A DNA stretch of 64,000 nucleotides, taken from positions 19,203,165 through 19,267,164 of the forward strand of contig JANCRA010000016.1 of the NCBI GenBank assembly GCA_024362935.1, given 5' to 3'. The stretch comes from Setophaga petechia. Its lineage: Eukaryota; Chordata; Aves; Passeriformes; Parulidae. Below the pieces are notes generated by a model. It saw only the letters and a program-made list of their open reading frames with translations. It did not search any database and was not told where the DNA came from. Made by a program: the position numbers and the translations under genes. Of this stretch, positions 38,201-53,200 are shown in pieces; position 1 is the stretch's first letter; every line of letters begins with the position of its first letter.

Positions 38201-41200
38201 TGCCAGCACTGCCTGCCTCTGGTGCAGCTCCCAGCCCATCAGCAGCACTGGTGCCTTGCAGGGAAGTGTGGGTGAGGGGCTGCTGAGAGCTCCCCCTGAG
38301 CCATTTTCCCTGCAGAACCCAGCTGGGCTGTGTGTGCAGTGCTCCAAACCCAAACTCAGCTGGGCTGTGTGTGCTGTGCTCCAAACCCAAACCCAGCTGG
38401 GCTGTGTGTGCAGTGCTCCAAACCCAGCTGGGCTGTGTGTGCAGTGCTCCAAACCCAAACCCAGCTGGGCTGTGTGTGCAGTGCTCCAAACCCAACTGGG
38501 CTGTGTGTGCAGTGCTCCAAACCCAGCTGGGCTGTGTGTGCAGTGCTCCAAACCCAGCTGGGCTGTGTGTGCTGTGCTCCAAACCCAAACCCAACTGGGC
38601 TGTGTGTGCTGTGCTCCAAACCCAAACCCAGCTGGGCTGTGTGTGCAGTGCTCCAAACCCAACTGGGCTGTGTGTGCAGTGCTCCAAACCCAGCTGGGCT
38701 GTGTGTGCTGTGCTCCAAACCCAAACCCAACTGGGCTGTGTGTGCTGTGCTCCAAACCCAAACCCAGCTGGGCTGTGTGTGCTGTGCTCCAAACCCAAAC
38801 CCAGCTGGGCTGTGTGTGCTGTGCTCCAAACCCAAACTCAGCTGGGCTGTGTGTGCTGTGCTCCAAACCCAAACCCAGCTGGGCTGTGTGTGCAGTGCTC
38901 CAAACCCAAACCCAGCTGGGCTGTGTGTGCAGTGCTCCAAACCCAAACCCAACTGGGCTGTGTGTGCTGTGCTCCAAACCCAGCTGGGCTGTGTGTGCTG
39001 TGCTCCAGCCTGGCTCTGCTCAGCTGCCTGCAGTGCCACCAGTGCTGAGAAAAGGTGAGAAGTTGTTTCCCTCAATCCACTGCCTCTGGAATGAGCCAAG
39101 TGATTGCTCACTTCCATTGCCTCCTATGGCTCTGACAGACCTTGCATATCTGCTTCCTTTCCAACTGCAATCACTCCAAATAGTGACCCTGTGCACAGGT
39201 TAATTATGGCATTATTTTATACAAACACGTAATAAAAAAAGAAATTGTTAGCTTAGGGCCTGCTCTAACATTCAATAAGTGTAATTACAGCATTTCCACT
39301 GACTTTAATGAGAGTTATCCCACAATAAGCATCCTTATTGTCTTTTGAAATAGCATCTGCTCATAACAACTGAATTAGTAATGAGCACTGGAAATTCATC
39401 TGCAGCAGACCAAGCACAGGCATCTCCAGAACTGTTCATTCTGACTCCTTATCCTGCTTGCCTTAGGCAAGAGGCAATTAAATAGAACTTGCATTCAAAA
39501 AATTGAATTTTGCAGTCAAATTCCTGGCACTGGGGAAGTCAGAGCTGTGTTCTGCACAATTCTACCACACATCATACACATGCACTTCTGCCTTGGACCA
39601 CAGAACATAAAAATCTGATAATCTATAAAGTGCTGTTTCTACAGAGTACCTTAATATCACTACAAAACCCCTCCAGTGCTTGTCAAATAGCACAAAACCC
39701 AAGTCCCATTGCATCACACAGCTTTTACAGCATAATAGGGCTGAGAGTGCTGGTTCCTATCCCTAAAATTCAAGGAATGGGGCTTATCATGGAAATGCCA
39801 CATCCAGTAATCAATTTCTAGAATAATGGCATAAGATTTCTAAGACTCTAAGGAAAATTTGTATAAATAAGATTTTCTAAATCAAGTTTGGTTAAAACTG
39901 TGCACTTAAAATATTTGTTAAATGACACAGCTATTTTTTATACATTTTAGATAATGCATAAAATTAATATTCTTATAGACTTTTATTCTTGGTTGTCCAA
40001 TAAATGCTCTTTAGAAAGTAGACTAGAGGCCTTGGCAGTGTATCATTAGAGCAGTAAAATGATTCCCAGCTCTTTTCCTTTGTAGGCTCCTTTCTTTGTG
40101 AAAGCAATTCCCTGGGAGCTCTCAAAGGCTTTTCCAGCATCCCAGATCTCCACTGCTCCACTTGCAGGAAGCTTCATCCTGTCAGCCACTTAGAGTGCAC
40201 AAACCACTCAAAATCCTGAAATTAACTGGGAGCAAATGTAAACATAAAACATTTAAAAAAAGAATGTTCATAAATAGATATTCAATAGTAAGTATTGGGC
40301 TGTGCATGCATGGAAGTGTTCTATAACATTACTAAAAGCAGAGGATTCTGTTCCTGAGAATTTGCTGCCTGTTTGGAAAGACAAATCAAAATCTGAAGCA
40401 TGCAAAGTGGTTAGACACTAAAAAACCTGCTACAAAACAAAGTCAATATAAAAAGTTGCATTCAGTAGTTTTGTATAAGGGCAGTTCTAAATCAGAACTT
40501 GCACTTTTGAAAGGGGATCATTTTTAAAACAAACATAACCCTTCTGTTTGGGCAGTATGAGGCTAAAAATCACTCTGGGACTGATGTAGGCAGTTAGGAT
40601 TTGACCAGATACTGAAAATCAGACACCACACAGAGAGCACCATTATTTCACTATCAGCTTCCACACATGGGAAGGCAAAAGTAAATACCTGTGATTTACA
40701 GGCAAAGGCAGTTTGCTACTACAGTCACTACTGAAAATCAAATGGAATACAATCTTCATAATTCCATTTTTTCATCATTTATGCCTAGATTTTTTTATCA
40801 TCAGAACAAGGCCAAATGGCTTCACAGTCATTTATGTAGCATACAGTGTAGAAAATAGAGCTACAGCTATTTATATAAAAATTTGCAATAAAAATGGCAC
40901 ACATTTTTGAAAAGCACAAAAGAAATTGAGCAAAACAACAAATTTAGTGGGGGGGAAAAGGACTAAGTGATTTCTTTTACCAATCCTTTCACTGTTCCAG
41001 GCACATTGAAATTATATTTGTGACCACAGGAATATTTGTATATTCTACTCCTTGCACAAACTGTCATCTGACTGAAAACCAGGAAATTCCCAAAAACTCA
41101 CAAAAAATCCTTTCTGAGAGAGGTTTCCTTAAAATTATCCTAACTTCCTGTGGACAGGTTTTTACTGAGACATAGTCCATGGGAAAAGAAATGTGAGAAA

Positions 41201-44200
41201 ATACATCTGAGAAAGCAACAGCTGCCTAATTCAAGGACATGGTTTCTTTGAGCAAGAGGTTGTTTAATAAATTATGTGATAACAGGAGGTAAAAAAGAAG
41301 CCACAAACATCTTGAGAAAGGTGGGACTGACTTTTTATAGCTGACCAATAGTGAGCTCTACTTTTGCAATATGTATGAGCCTTATTACTGTGATTATAAA
41401 AGTGTTTCTGGTAATCAATAAATCTGAGATTTTGTCGATCATCACCGGATGAGCAGGTCTCCCATCTACCTTGTCAACTTCCTCATAAGAAAAGCAGAAA
41501 ACAGAACAAAATACACAACATTGCATGGATTAGGGGCACACAAACAGGAGCAGGTGACAGCTGTGTTTACCTTGCAGGCTGTCAGCATGTCAGCCACTGC
41601 CTTGCGGCTCAGGTTGGCCGTGGCAATCACGTCCTCCTGCCTGCACGAGTTCCCAGCTGCCACGGCTTTGGCAGTTGCCATGGTGATCCCCTTGGTCATC
41701 CGGATGGATTCCTCAGGGGATGAGGTCTTCTCTGGAACCTCGCTGGACTGAAACACCTACAAGTGAAAGCAGAGGGGAAGTCTGACAGCAGCCAAGGCAG
41801 AGCAGAGCAACCAGGAGAGAGAGACAGCAAAAGGAAGCAGCCTCTGAACAGCAGGAAATGAGAAACAGGTTTGGAGGACTGGGAGATCATTGCTGCTTGT
41901 CATGGGCCTGGATCTGATAAACCTGCTCACCTGCAGACACCAGAGAGGAACAATAAACTGAGGGAAGGAGATGATAAATAAGGTTTAACCCATTCATCTC
42001 ATCTGCATTTAACTACCCCCAAGACAGTTCCAGGCAGCTGTTCAGAGCCTTACCAGGTGAAAAGAATTACTGTTCCTTTCTTATATTCTTTTCTCATCCT
42101 GGCTGCTGTTTAGGCTGCTCACATGAGGAAATCCTTCCCTGCAGAGGCTGGACCCTCCCCAGTGTTCTCAGTGGAGACTGAGAACATCACCACTAAAATA
42201 TTCAAATGTGTCTTAAAAAAGCAGAGGTGGAGCCTTGTCTCTGAGGCTATATTTAGTCTCCCTTAGAAACCTGAAGATAGAATTTTGCAGGGTGAATAAT
42301 GTGAAAATAGTTCAAATTACCTGACAATACACAAATTCTGGAATACAGGAGCTGTGGGAAGGTGGAGGTAAGTAACAAGAGCTGCACAACCTTAATTTGA
42401 TCACATATTTTCTTTTCCCAAGCTTTAGTCTGTATTTACTTGCCTTTCTTTTAATGCACAGCCTGTATTTCCCTGCCATTCTTTTACTGTGCAGGGGTAA
42501 TTTGGAATTAATCAGGAGGTTTCTTGATCACACACAGAGCAACCTAAGCAGGCCAGTGGTTTCAGAATGCAAATGTCTGGACAAAAATGAACCTGGTCTA
42601 TCCTGTGCTCCTGGTAAATCAGTTTTTCACTTCCTCTCTCCAGAAACAATGTTAAAAAAGGAATTCTAGTCATACATGCAAAGGCATCCCTCAGTGTTGC
42701 TCAGAGTCAGCCCCTGGAATTCCAGATCAAGCCTGACACATTTTCTTGAGTACCTGTGTGCCCCCCTCTGTTCTCCCATGAATGAGATGACAGCACCACA
42801 AGCAGAGCTTCATCCCCCAGGAATGCTGAAGAGAACACTTCAAACAGTACCAACCAAACTGAGAAAGATGTGATAACCCAGTGACAGATCTGAACAGGCT
42901 TTAGCTCAGAGTTACAGGATGGGATGGAACAGCCAGGCCTTCGTGGGGATACACAACAGTAACTTGTGAGATGATGTACAGAACATGCCTGGTCAGGGAC
43001 CAGGTTTTATGACTGCCATATGAATTCTTTAAAAAGAAAATATTTTAAAATAAATTCCCTCATTCCAACAGCTTTGCTCACCCAATGAAAACTGGATGTT
43101 TGATGGGGAGCATTTGACAAAATGGTGCCACAGTGCAGTTATGGTGTAAGAATTGCTATTCCACAGCCTACATAACAAAGCATTTCCTGCTGAAGACTGT
43201 GTCCACAGGGTTTTTTAAAGAAAAATGGACTGTAAGTAATGTAAGGAAAAAATCAGGCTTCTTCACAATCATGCAGATATTAATTTATGTCATTCATGAT
43301 TATGTTAGTAAAGAAAAACTCCTAAATATACTTTTATGTCTTAATAGGAAGGAAAACAATTGTCATGGTATAACACCTGATTTGAGAGAGAATTGCACAC
43401 CACCATTAATTCCTGCTTACACAGGATATCCATAGCAGGCCATCTATCACAGGTATGATCATTCCATAATAAGGGAAAAACAGAAACAAGTTTGACCTGC
43501 AGACACAGTATGGGAGTGATGTTGAGGAGACACTACCAAAGCCAGGATGAAAAGAAAGTGAACATCATCAGAGCAGAAACCAATATCTGTGCTGAAAGCT
43601 GAAGTCTGATGAAAAGGGAAGCAGTTGCTCCCTTTGTGGAAGGACACACTTGCAAAGGCACTGCAGCAATTCAGGTCTGTACCGTGAGCTCCTGCTTGAT
43701 GTACTCAATGGTGGCCTCAAGGGCTCTTGTCCCTCGAGTAGCTTCATCTTCTACTGCTTTAACAGTCTTCAAGAGGGATGTGACATTTGTTACCATCACC
43801 TGAACAAGAGAGAAGCAAAGCAAAAAAACAACATGTGAATCCTTCCTCCTGTTTTCAGGGCAAGAGGCAAGGCAAGCTGGGAAGCTTTGTTAATTCTAAT
43901 GGGAACTAAGAGATTTCATGAATTCTGCTTGTTACAGGAGTAAATGCCAGCTCTTGTGTTGGCCATGATACCATGACAATGGAACAAATAAAGGAGTTTT
44001 CAGGCAATTAGAAATTGCTGAAGTCAAAATTCCACATGTTATCAAATGTGATTGCACAGACACTTGCAAATAAAATTTAAGACTAAGGTTTTACCTTGGC
44101 AGCACCTTTCAGCTGGTACATGGATGGATCATCTGCTGGTTTGCTGGCAGCTCCTTTGGTAGCACTAATGAGATCAGAAAGGGCCTTTGCAACATCCTTG

Positions 44201-47200
44201 ATAGCATTGATCAGAACAACCTGTGCAATGAGAAACAGCCATGAGGCTCAGGCAGTAAAGTGTGAGGGTGTGATTTTCAGAGCACAGCTAAAAGAAAAAA
44301 AAAAATCTTTCTTTTTCAAATATCTGCAATATGCTTGCCTGCCTCCATTTTACTGAGATCCAAACAAGAAACTGAAGGAATATGAGGGATTATCCACGTG
44401 AAAAAGTTGTAGAGTTAACTGAAAAACAAGACACATGTATAGCTGGAGAATGGCAAGAGTTTGTCAGCCTACACAAATGATCAACAGCACAGTCCAGACA
44501 TAAGCTGGATAAAGCAGCTTTAAAGACCTGCAAGCTCTTCAGAACAAAAATGGGATGAGCCAGAGTTCCAATGACAAGTTAATAAAAATGAGCCAAATTC
44601 TTTGCCAGAAGCATCCCAGCTGGAACACAGCAGTGAAGTAAAAGCAGAAGGATTCCACCAAGGCCTGACTACTTCAATCAATGCTTGAGCCTTTTGACTT
44701 ATTCTAAACAAGAGATATCTGAGTAAACCAGAAAACTCCCAGAGGAGATGAACCACACTGTGGTTCTTAAAAGCATTAAATCACACAAAGTTCTACCAAA
44801 TGAAAGCTGTTCTCTATAAGAGTATCAGAAAACCTTCAAACATCTCACCTGTGTTTCAGGGTCATCAGATCCCAAGCTAGCTGCTCCCAGTTTTACTACC
44901 TCAGCAAGCTGAGTGATGGTGTTAGCTGATGACTGAGCTGCTTGGGCCAGTTTGTCCTGACTTGAGGCAGCACCAGAAACCAACAATTTTGTGTCTTCAA
45001 CTAAAGCTTTTGCTGTTTTCAGGATATTTTCCCTGTAGCAAAAGAAGAGGAAGCAGGGAAGCAGTGGAAAATGAGAAGAGGGGAAAAATGTGTTTTCCAG
45101 AGTTATGGTGACTAACATGAAAGAGCTGATCTAAATCATCACACCAATGTCCCTTCATAACATAACACAGAGCAAGGGTGTAAGTTAAAAAAACCAAAAA
45201 AACAAACCCAAAAGCAACTATGAAAACAGCAGCAAAGCATTTGGGGCAAATGCAGGGCAGAGTAATAAAATGAGCTCATCTTGAAAAGAAAGAGATTGGG
45301 CAGTAGCATCTGAGAGCATTGTATTTGAATACTAAAATAAAATCTGGCCATGCTGTGAGAGAAGTACCAAGTGATGAACATCCATATTAATCAGCATATT
45401 ATAAGAAAAACTAAAGCAATCACAGGTGAGGGAGGGAGAAGCAAGAATGGCAACAGGAACAGAGAGTGTGTCCTGGTCAGGGTTCCCCACCCCCTCCCAC
45501 CCATATCCGTGTTTTGACCTGTCAGGACAACAAATCCAAAGCAACATTTAGGTAAAAGAAGAAATCATTTTGAGCATGCAGTTCACAAACAAGTTAAATC
45601 CCAGTTTTCCTATTCCTCCTCTCACTCCCCTGCCTCGTTCAGTTTCATTCACAGGAATCCAAAAAGGTAAAAATGTATCTCCATGTCCCAGTCTATTCTG
45701 CCAGTCCCACTGTTCCCTGGGCATGCACTCTTCCATCCTTCTCAGCAACACTGACCTGTGATCTGCAAATGATTCATTGTTCTCAGCATTGAGGGTCCCA
45801 GCAGTGGCAAACATGATAGTGGTGTCCAGATCTGCAATGATCCCAGACACAGCACTGGCTGCAGTAATACAGGCTTGTGTGCCTTTGTTCCCTGCCTGGA
45901 GGGCAGATAAAACCAAGGAGACCTAGAAACAGCAAAAAGCAACAATTCAAACAAAGTTGGTCTTGTGAATCATTACTACTCTATCAGCTTTAACTTTAAT
46001 TACAAGGTACATCTACCCCTGTCTAAATTTGGAATTGTCACTGCTCCTGGGATCCATCATGACACTGGTACAGCTGAGAGCACATTCACACAGGCTGAAC
46101 CAAAGGTGTTGGTGAGATCTGAAAAGTGCTGGCACCAACTCTCAATGTTCATGTCCAACAAAAGGAGAGAGATGCCATCAAAAAGGTACCACAAAACTAC
46201 CCAGGCCATTTATTTGAAGGGGATGTTTCCAAGGAACAAGGAGCCCCAGAGTTTGAAGATGCAGTTCCAGGCAGTTCTGTCCTGAAAAGGGAGGACATTG
46301 CTGCATGAAACCACATGTCACTGGCCACCCTCACAGGAACTGTGGCCAGGGAGGGCCTCATGAGGCACAAGAGCCATCTCACATCTTAGGAAATTGTTTT
46401 GGACCAATCTCCCTCTGACAGAGGCTGAAGTTTTATTGCAAGGCCTGAGGAAGGGCCAATCATGGGCTAATCCAGCACAGGAACACTGAGTGCTGGAAAG
46501 AGAAGTGAGACCTTTGGGTAATTCAGACACTGTTGTACTACAAAGTGCAAAGTTAAAAGAAAAGTTTCCTGAATCCAGTCTGACTGCTTTACTCCCAGGG
46601 GAGCTGGTAGACAAACCCCATGGGGTAACACCAAAGCCATGTTACCTTCTCTGTGACAGCACGAGCACATTCTATCAACTCCCTCTTGGTGTAGCTGTCT
46701 GTAGGGCAAATCTGGAGAGCTCCAGCTTTTTGGACAAGGAATATACAGCCATGGCCAAGCTCCTGCACCCGAGTCCTGATCTGGAACCCGATCTAGATGG
46801 CAAAGAAGGCACAGGGAAAAAGGAAGAAAGAAGAAAAAGCAAATAAATAAATGTCATGCTGGTATACCATGTTGATAGAAATGGAAACACTGTCTCTCTG
46901 GTGAATATCAATATTCTGCCCACCACTATAACTTCTCCAAAGATCAGAAAAAAAGCATAGATGTAATTCCATCTACACATGAAGTACAACCCTATAAGGC
47001 TCCCTGATCAAACAGGGCAGGAGTGACTCAGAAAGAGAAGGGCAAGGCAGGGAACTGAGTCAAAGGGACATAATTCAAGCATGTGCAACTTCACATTTAA
47101 ACAGTGCTACTGCATCATCCAGAACTGCCCTGTAGCATGAGCTGTACTCAAGGTATGTTCAACAGGTAGAAGCACATGGTACTGTTCACTGCTGAAACTG

Positions 47201-50200
47201 GGTCAAAATGTATGTAAGTATGTGATTCTCTTTGCTTGGTTTTGAACCTTGCACAGTCTTCATTCTCCAGAATCTATCACATCCATGTAGAGCACTGAAA
47301 TGGGGAAAATCCTGCTTTTACTTCTGATTTATTAATAATCCCACATCCTAAGAGGTGTGGTCCCTGTTTGAAACATGATAGCTGTAGTCCCTGCATGTGT
47401 GCCCTCATTCCAGTGTGATTTGGGATTAATACATGAGCAGGAATCACAGCCATTAGTATCACAAACAGAATTATTTTAACCTCAGGCACAAAGTAACATG
47501 CAGAAATTGTAATTCAATTTAACAATATTGAGCCAAGTGCAAGGCATTGCTTCTCATGTAGCTGCTGAGCACAAAACACTTAAGTCTATCAGCAGGATGT
47601 GTAAGCACAAAGTCAAAAACTCTTTTAAGGACTTCTATGTAGATAATCTGATACATCTGGAGAAGGTGAGATACCCTCTACCCCATCTTGACAAAGTTTG
47701 TCTATGCTCCAGTAAGAAGAGAGGGGTGAAAGGGCTGTGCAGTTGTGCTCAGAGAAGATGCAGCAACTCCCACAACAGGTTCATGCACCTGAGGTGAGCA
47801 GCCCATCCTCCTCACATGGCACCAGGCAAGAGAGAAACTTCTCCCTCATCACATTCCAGCTCTGAGCTATGGAGGATGTCCTTCAGCAGAAGACACTGTG
47901 CCCTGACTGCTTGCATGAATCTCAGTTTCAGGATAGCAGGTTATACTTAAAGTCACTTACAGGCAAGATAAAAAAAGCATATAAATATTTGTAACTTGTC
48001 AAAACATGCAAGATTGAAGGAAAGCCACATAGTAACAAGTTAAGAGTTTTAAGAGTTTTCATTGTATAGTAACAAGTTAAAAGTTTTAAGAGTTTTCATT
48101 GCATAGCAACAAGTTAAGAGTTTTAAGAGTTTTCATTGTATTTGCAAGTTGCCTGTAAGTGAAAGCTCCAAGTAATGTAGGAGGTTCTGTTGTGCTCTAT
48201 GGAATTATCCACTTTTATCCCGAGCTGTTTCCTTCTAAAGCCAGACAGAGGTTTTGACAGAGGGTTTCTGTTTTTTTGACTGGGCAATTCTTATAACAAG
48301 GCTTGCCACCTTCACTGTGTTCTTCACAGTAAAAGAACACCCTTGTTAACAGCACCATGTACAGAGAATGAAGAGGTCTAAAAGCTGCAGACCTCCTCTG
48401 GTTCTGCCGTAGCTGCAGCCATCCTGCCCTGCAGGGCCAGGTGCCCATAGTCACTGGTCATTTGTGATGCCAGGCCTCCCAGCTCCTCCGGGTTAGTAAC
48501 CGACTTAGTCATCTGCAAAAAGAACACAGGCAAGAGAAACACAACATGACAGGCATGAGGAGAACTTGTTAATACACCCCAGATTAGAAGCACACTCATC
48601 TGTTTGGCCACGCTGATAAAATGGGGTAATCCTCTTGCCATGGAAGGGATGTGTCCTCCAGCAAGAATTCCAGAGGAAACTCAAGCAAACATGCTTTATT
48701 AGAGTCATGGCAACTGGGCATCACTGCAGGTACTGAGGAATCCAGGGCAGCAGTCAGAGCCAATATTTCACTCTTTGACACAGAGGGGCATTGGCCAGGT
48801 ACAGCTATTCACTGGGGTTTGTGTGTCACAGCCATCTCATTTTGTCAGAGGTGAGCTAATCCCCATCAGCCTCAGCTGAGATGTGGAAGTGTGGAAATGG
48901 AAAAAAATCTGAGGAGCAAGGCAAAACACATCTCAGATGAGGGTACAGGATGGAGAAGAAATAGGCAGGATGACACAATGTCTCAGTAGAATGTCAGTAC
49001 AAATAACTGAATCTGTCTTTAGAAAATTCCTATCTTTTAACAGAGACAGTTCTTCTGTCTCAAATTCATGTAAGTACAAGCAATGGAGGTCCATTCCTGG
49101 GCCAAAACTAGTTTTAGACCAGTTTCTACTGTCATAGAGAGCAGAATCATGGACCTGTCTTGACTGCAAGAGCAATCGACTTCATGAGAAGTCCTGTCTG
49201 TAGCACTCATGAACAGTCACCTCAACTCTCTCAGCAACAAATTAGCAACTGTACTGTTCCAGGGGAAGGCACATTATGCATTACTGTGAAACACAAGTCA
49301 AGAAAAATCTCAATTCAACAGGTGTCACTTTTTTCTTTTTTTAAACCCAGGTGAGTCACAGAAATGAAAGAAAAGGACAGTGTGGGAAGTTGATCTGCAT
49401 TCATCCATGAAGCATTACAGAGCTCTGAAAACACTGAAGTTATTTCACTGGCTACATGAAACAGTGAGTGTGAAAAAGTATCTCAAAGTCATTGATAAAC
49501 AAAAAGTGGCATTTCAGGCCAGTTATATGGGTTGATGAAAAAACATGTGGTTTTCCTTTTATTGCTCCTCATAAATGAGGCAAATAAAGAACTTTTATGC
49601 AGAAGGGCCACAATATAATCCAGGGTTCCTCCTGTTAATAATCCATGATTATACCACTAAGATGCAAGAGTCAAATCGACAGGATCATCCCTCCTTTTGC
49701 TCCATTACCCCAAGAGAGATGAGGTTATTGAAAATTTGATGATCAAGAGTGTCTCAACTCTGCACAGATAATTCCATGTTCCTTACAAGAGTTTGGATCC
49801 TGTCAAGGTAATTCCTTACCATTTCCTGTGCTGTAACAGCAATGGCTTTAGAATATTTCACCACAGTGGTCTGATAATCCACAAAAGTTCCTTTTGGATC
49901 TGGAGGTGTACCTTCATCCAGCTGCAAGACAGAGGGAAAACCACAGCATTAAAAATTCACAATAAACAGTATACTTTACAGGCAACAGTAAAATTGTATT
50001 ATACATTAAATTCTGTGATCTCTCTCAAGATACACAAGTGAAAAAAGTGCACCAGGATGTCCAAGGAAGCTCAGCAAATACTTGAGCCCAGGTTATGAGC
50101 ATGGGAGATGCAGAGAATGGACAGGGCAAAGTACAGTTTTTGAGCATGAGGTTTGCTTCTCATACAAGATAAACAATCTGCTCTTCTCAGCTAACAGAGA

Positions 50201-53200
50201 AAGGTGCAACAGTTACAAACTAAAGTGTTCATCACAGAAGGTAATGTAAGATTTCTTTATATGCTAAGGTCTTTAATCTTTAAGGCAGGATAGGAAAAGC
50301 CAAATATTTGGATTGAACTTATGTTCACTTTGCAACTATACATCTTCAGTAGAATGCATTACAAAGCACAGCAGAGCATTTCAGGCTTTGACATCTTCTC
50401 TGAAAGTAACTTGCTTCAAGGCTGGCCTGCTGTTCATTTAAGAGACTAACATGAAAGATAAGGGAAAGAAAAGGAAGCAAAAGTAAGAGGTAACTTGACC
50501 TAAGATGATAATTAAATGCCAAATATTACTGAATAAAGTATTTTGTAGGAATTCTACTGACAGGTACCATGTAGGTTGTAAATGTGAGCACCATGGTCCA
50601 CATCAGTTTTATTTTACAATATGCAAAATCAAATAATTTCCGGGTTTCCTGTAACAACATTTCATGACTGAACACTAAATCAGCACCAGTTTGTCCAAAG
50701 CTCTGCAATGCAGATCAGCTTTCAAACACAAAGTGAGAAAGAGATTTATGTCTATGCTCACCTTGGTCATTGCCTCTGCAATGGAGTCTACCATGCCTCC
50801 AACCATGCCAACTTCACTTGCAGCTTCATTTAAAGTGACCATGATGTCATCCACAGCCTCCTTCATCAGCTGTGCAGCCTCAGTGATGGCATCGTGGGTG
50901 TGGGATGCCTGCAGGACACAGAATGAGAACTGAGACAGTCAGAGATGCTCTCTCTGCACAACAGTGTGTGAATCAGAAGTGTAAGAAATTCAAACAGTAA
51001 AGGCACTGAAAATAACACTTCTGGGCAAAGATGACAAGGAAAAACACTGCAACAAAGCAGACAGAACAAAACTTGGTAACTCCTACAAGGAGCTGTGACA
51101 CTTTCAGCCCCAGGTGCCACAGCCTTTTAAAATGTCCTCTAAAGACAGCAGCTCTCTGAAGTCACCAGTGGCACCTGAGTTATGTAATGCTGTGTAGTGC
51201 TGCTCTTTCCTGCCAAGGGTCCCCAAACCATTGGGCCATGCACAGACAGACCCTGCTTTTAACCCTCTGCTTTCTCTATGAGAGCCTAGATTGCTGCTAT
51301 CATACCCTGACAATGCTGTGGGGAGACTGGAATCCTGTCCTGGAGAAATGTCCCCACTCTCAGGAGACACCAGGAGAGCTGTCACTGGCACTTGGACTGC
51401 AAACACATCCCTTGACTGTACAGCAGGTAGTGCTGGGTGTTCTGCCATTCTTGCCTTCCTCTCTCACCCTTAATGCCACACAACCACCTTACCTTGGGGT
51501 TTCCTCCCCCTTCTTTGGCAGCATACAGGATCTGTAAGGCAGATTCTGCTAGGGTCTTGCTCTGGTCCAGCACAGTCATCTGTTGCTGATGGTTCAGTGT
51601 CTTGGATGCCACACCCACTGCAGCTGAAACAAGGGGCTCGAAGTAACTTGCCAGCTGTGTCACCTGAGAAAGCCAGAAGAACCCCAGAGAGCCATGAGCC
51701 ACACCTCTCAGGGGAAACAGAAAACAATTCCCTGCTTGCCACTGGGATGTGGGTCAGCTCAAGGGGCACAGTGCTCCTGCAGTGCACAGCACTGGGTTTG
51801 GATCACGTGCCCAGGGATTGGGTCTGCCCTCACTGCCCAACTCCTCTGCAGAGCCACAGGTCCCCCCTCCAGCAGCACATGGTCCCCTGAGGTTACATCA
51901 GACTGTGCAAGACTGTCACAGCAGCCTCATGCTATAAAACATCTCCTCTGGGCAAGGGAGGAACCTCTCAATCTTTGTTGCCTCTGCAGTTTTTACTCTC
52001 AAGAATACAGGATGAGAACTTGCCATGTGAGAAACTTCTAAATCTTGCAATAACCATGTTGCAGACATTCTTTGTGAAAAATCCTTTCTGTAGGATTTTT
52101 CCTGCTAGAGCTGAGAAGCTCAGTAACAAATGTAAACAATTATTATCTGCTGCTGTGGAATGCAACAGGTCCACCTGTGGTTGGTCCCCTGTAGATGTTT
52201 GGATTCACTGACCACTCATGGTGGAGCTGCTCTCGCTGTCTGCTGAGACACAGACCTTTGTTATTCTTCTTTTTATCTCCTTCTTGGCTTAGTCAGCTTC
52301 TGAAGCAGCTCCTCTTTTTTCTATCTCTATGTAGTATAGTTATAATGTTATATATGTATCATAAAATAATAAATCAAGCCTTCTGATCATGGAATCAAGA
52401 TCCTGTCTCTTCCATCCTCAACAAACCCCTATGACCACCACAACATAACCATGGTAAAGATCTTTTGGTATGTGCATTCTAACATTTGTTTTTTTGGACA
52501 GACATCCTACAAGCATGAGCTTGACTCTACTTACACTCCATATAACAGAGGAGAGAGAGACATTTACACAAAGCCCCTAACCAAAAACCTCAATAAGAAT
52601 TTCTCCCCTCTGGCCCAAAATGTAAAAAGGTTTATTTGATCTTGGTTCCAAGTATTTGAATATTACTTTTTTTTTTTTTTTCTCATTACAAATGTATTCT
52701 TCTGCTCTCCCATAGGAAGGGAAACTGCCATCAAATTGGGGTCTTCCCTGACACTCAGCTGTCCAAGATGTCAGATGCCTCTGCCATGGCAGCACAGTAC
52801 CTTGTGCCCCAGCTGAGCTGCCTCTCCCCGAGCTGCAGTGGCTATGGGGTCAATGAGGTGGCCAATTTCCTGTACAACTGATGTCAGCTGCTCCTGTAGG
52901 GCCTGAAAGAGACAGAAATTGTCAGTTCCTATCACAGCTGCTCTCCCCCTTGACAATCACCTGGCACCAGCCAACCCTCAAAGCTGCTCAAGTGACCTGC
53001 TATGGCAGAGTGCAGAAATCCTCACTGCTGGTTTTCCTCACATAGTGCCTCATCTCTTCTCCCTTATCCTCTTTCAACAACAGCAACCCTGGGATGGCCC
53101 TGCTCCTCTGAGGTTTATATCACACACCTGGGGAGAGAGTGCTGACACCAGCAAGCTCAGGGCCAGGTGTTCTTTGTCACTGCAATGTGATTAAGGACCC

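Noticed and set aside
38108..39203. Long open frames (up to 348 codons plus strand, 289 minus) as a repetitive protein gene
   Set aside because: They exist because the 31/37-bp unit lacks stops in every frame; both strands and all frames are equally open, and they lie in a TLN2 intron.
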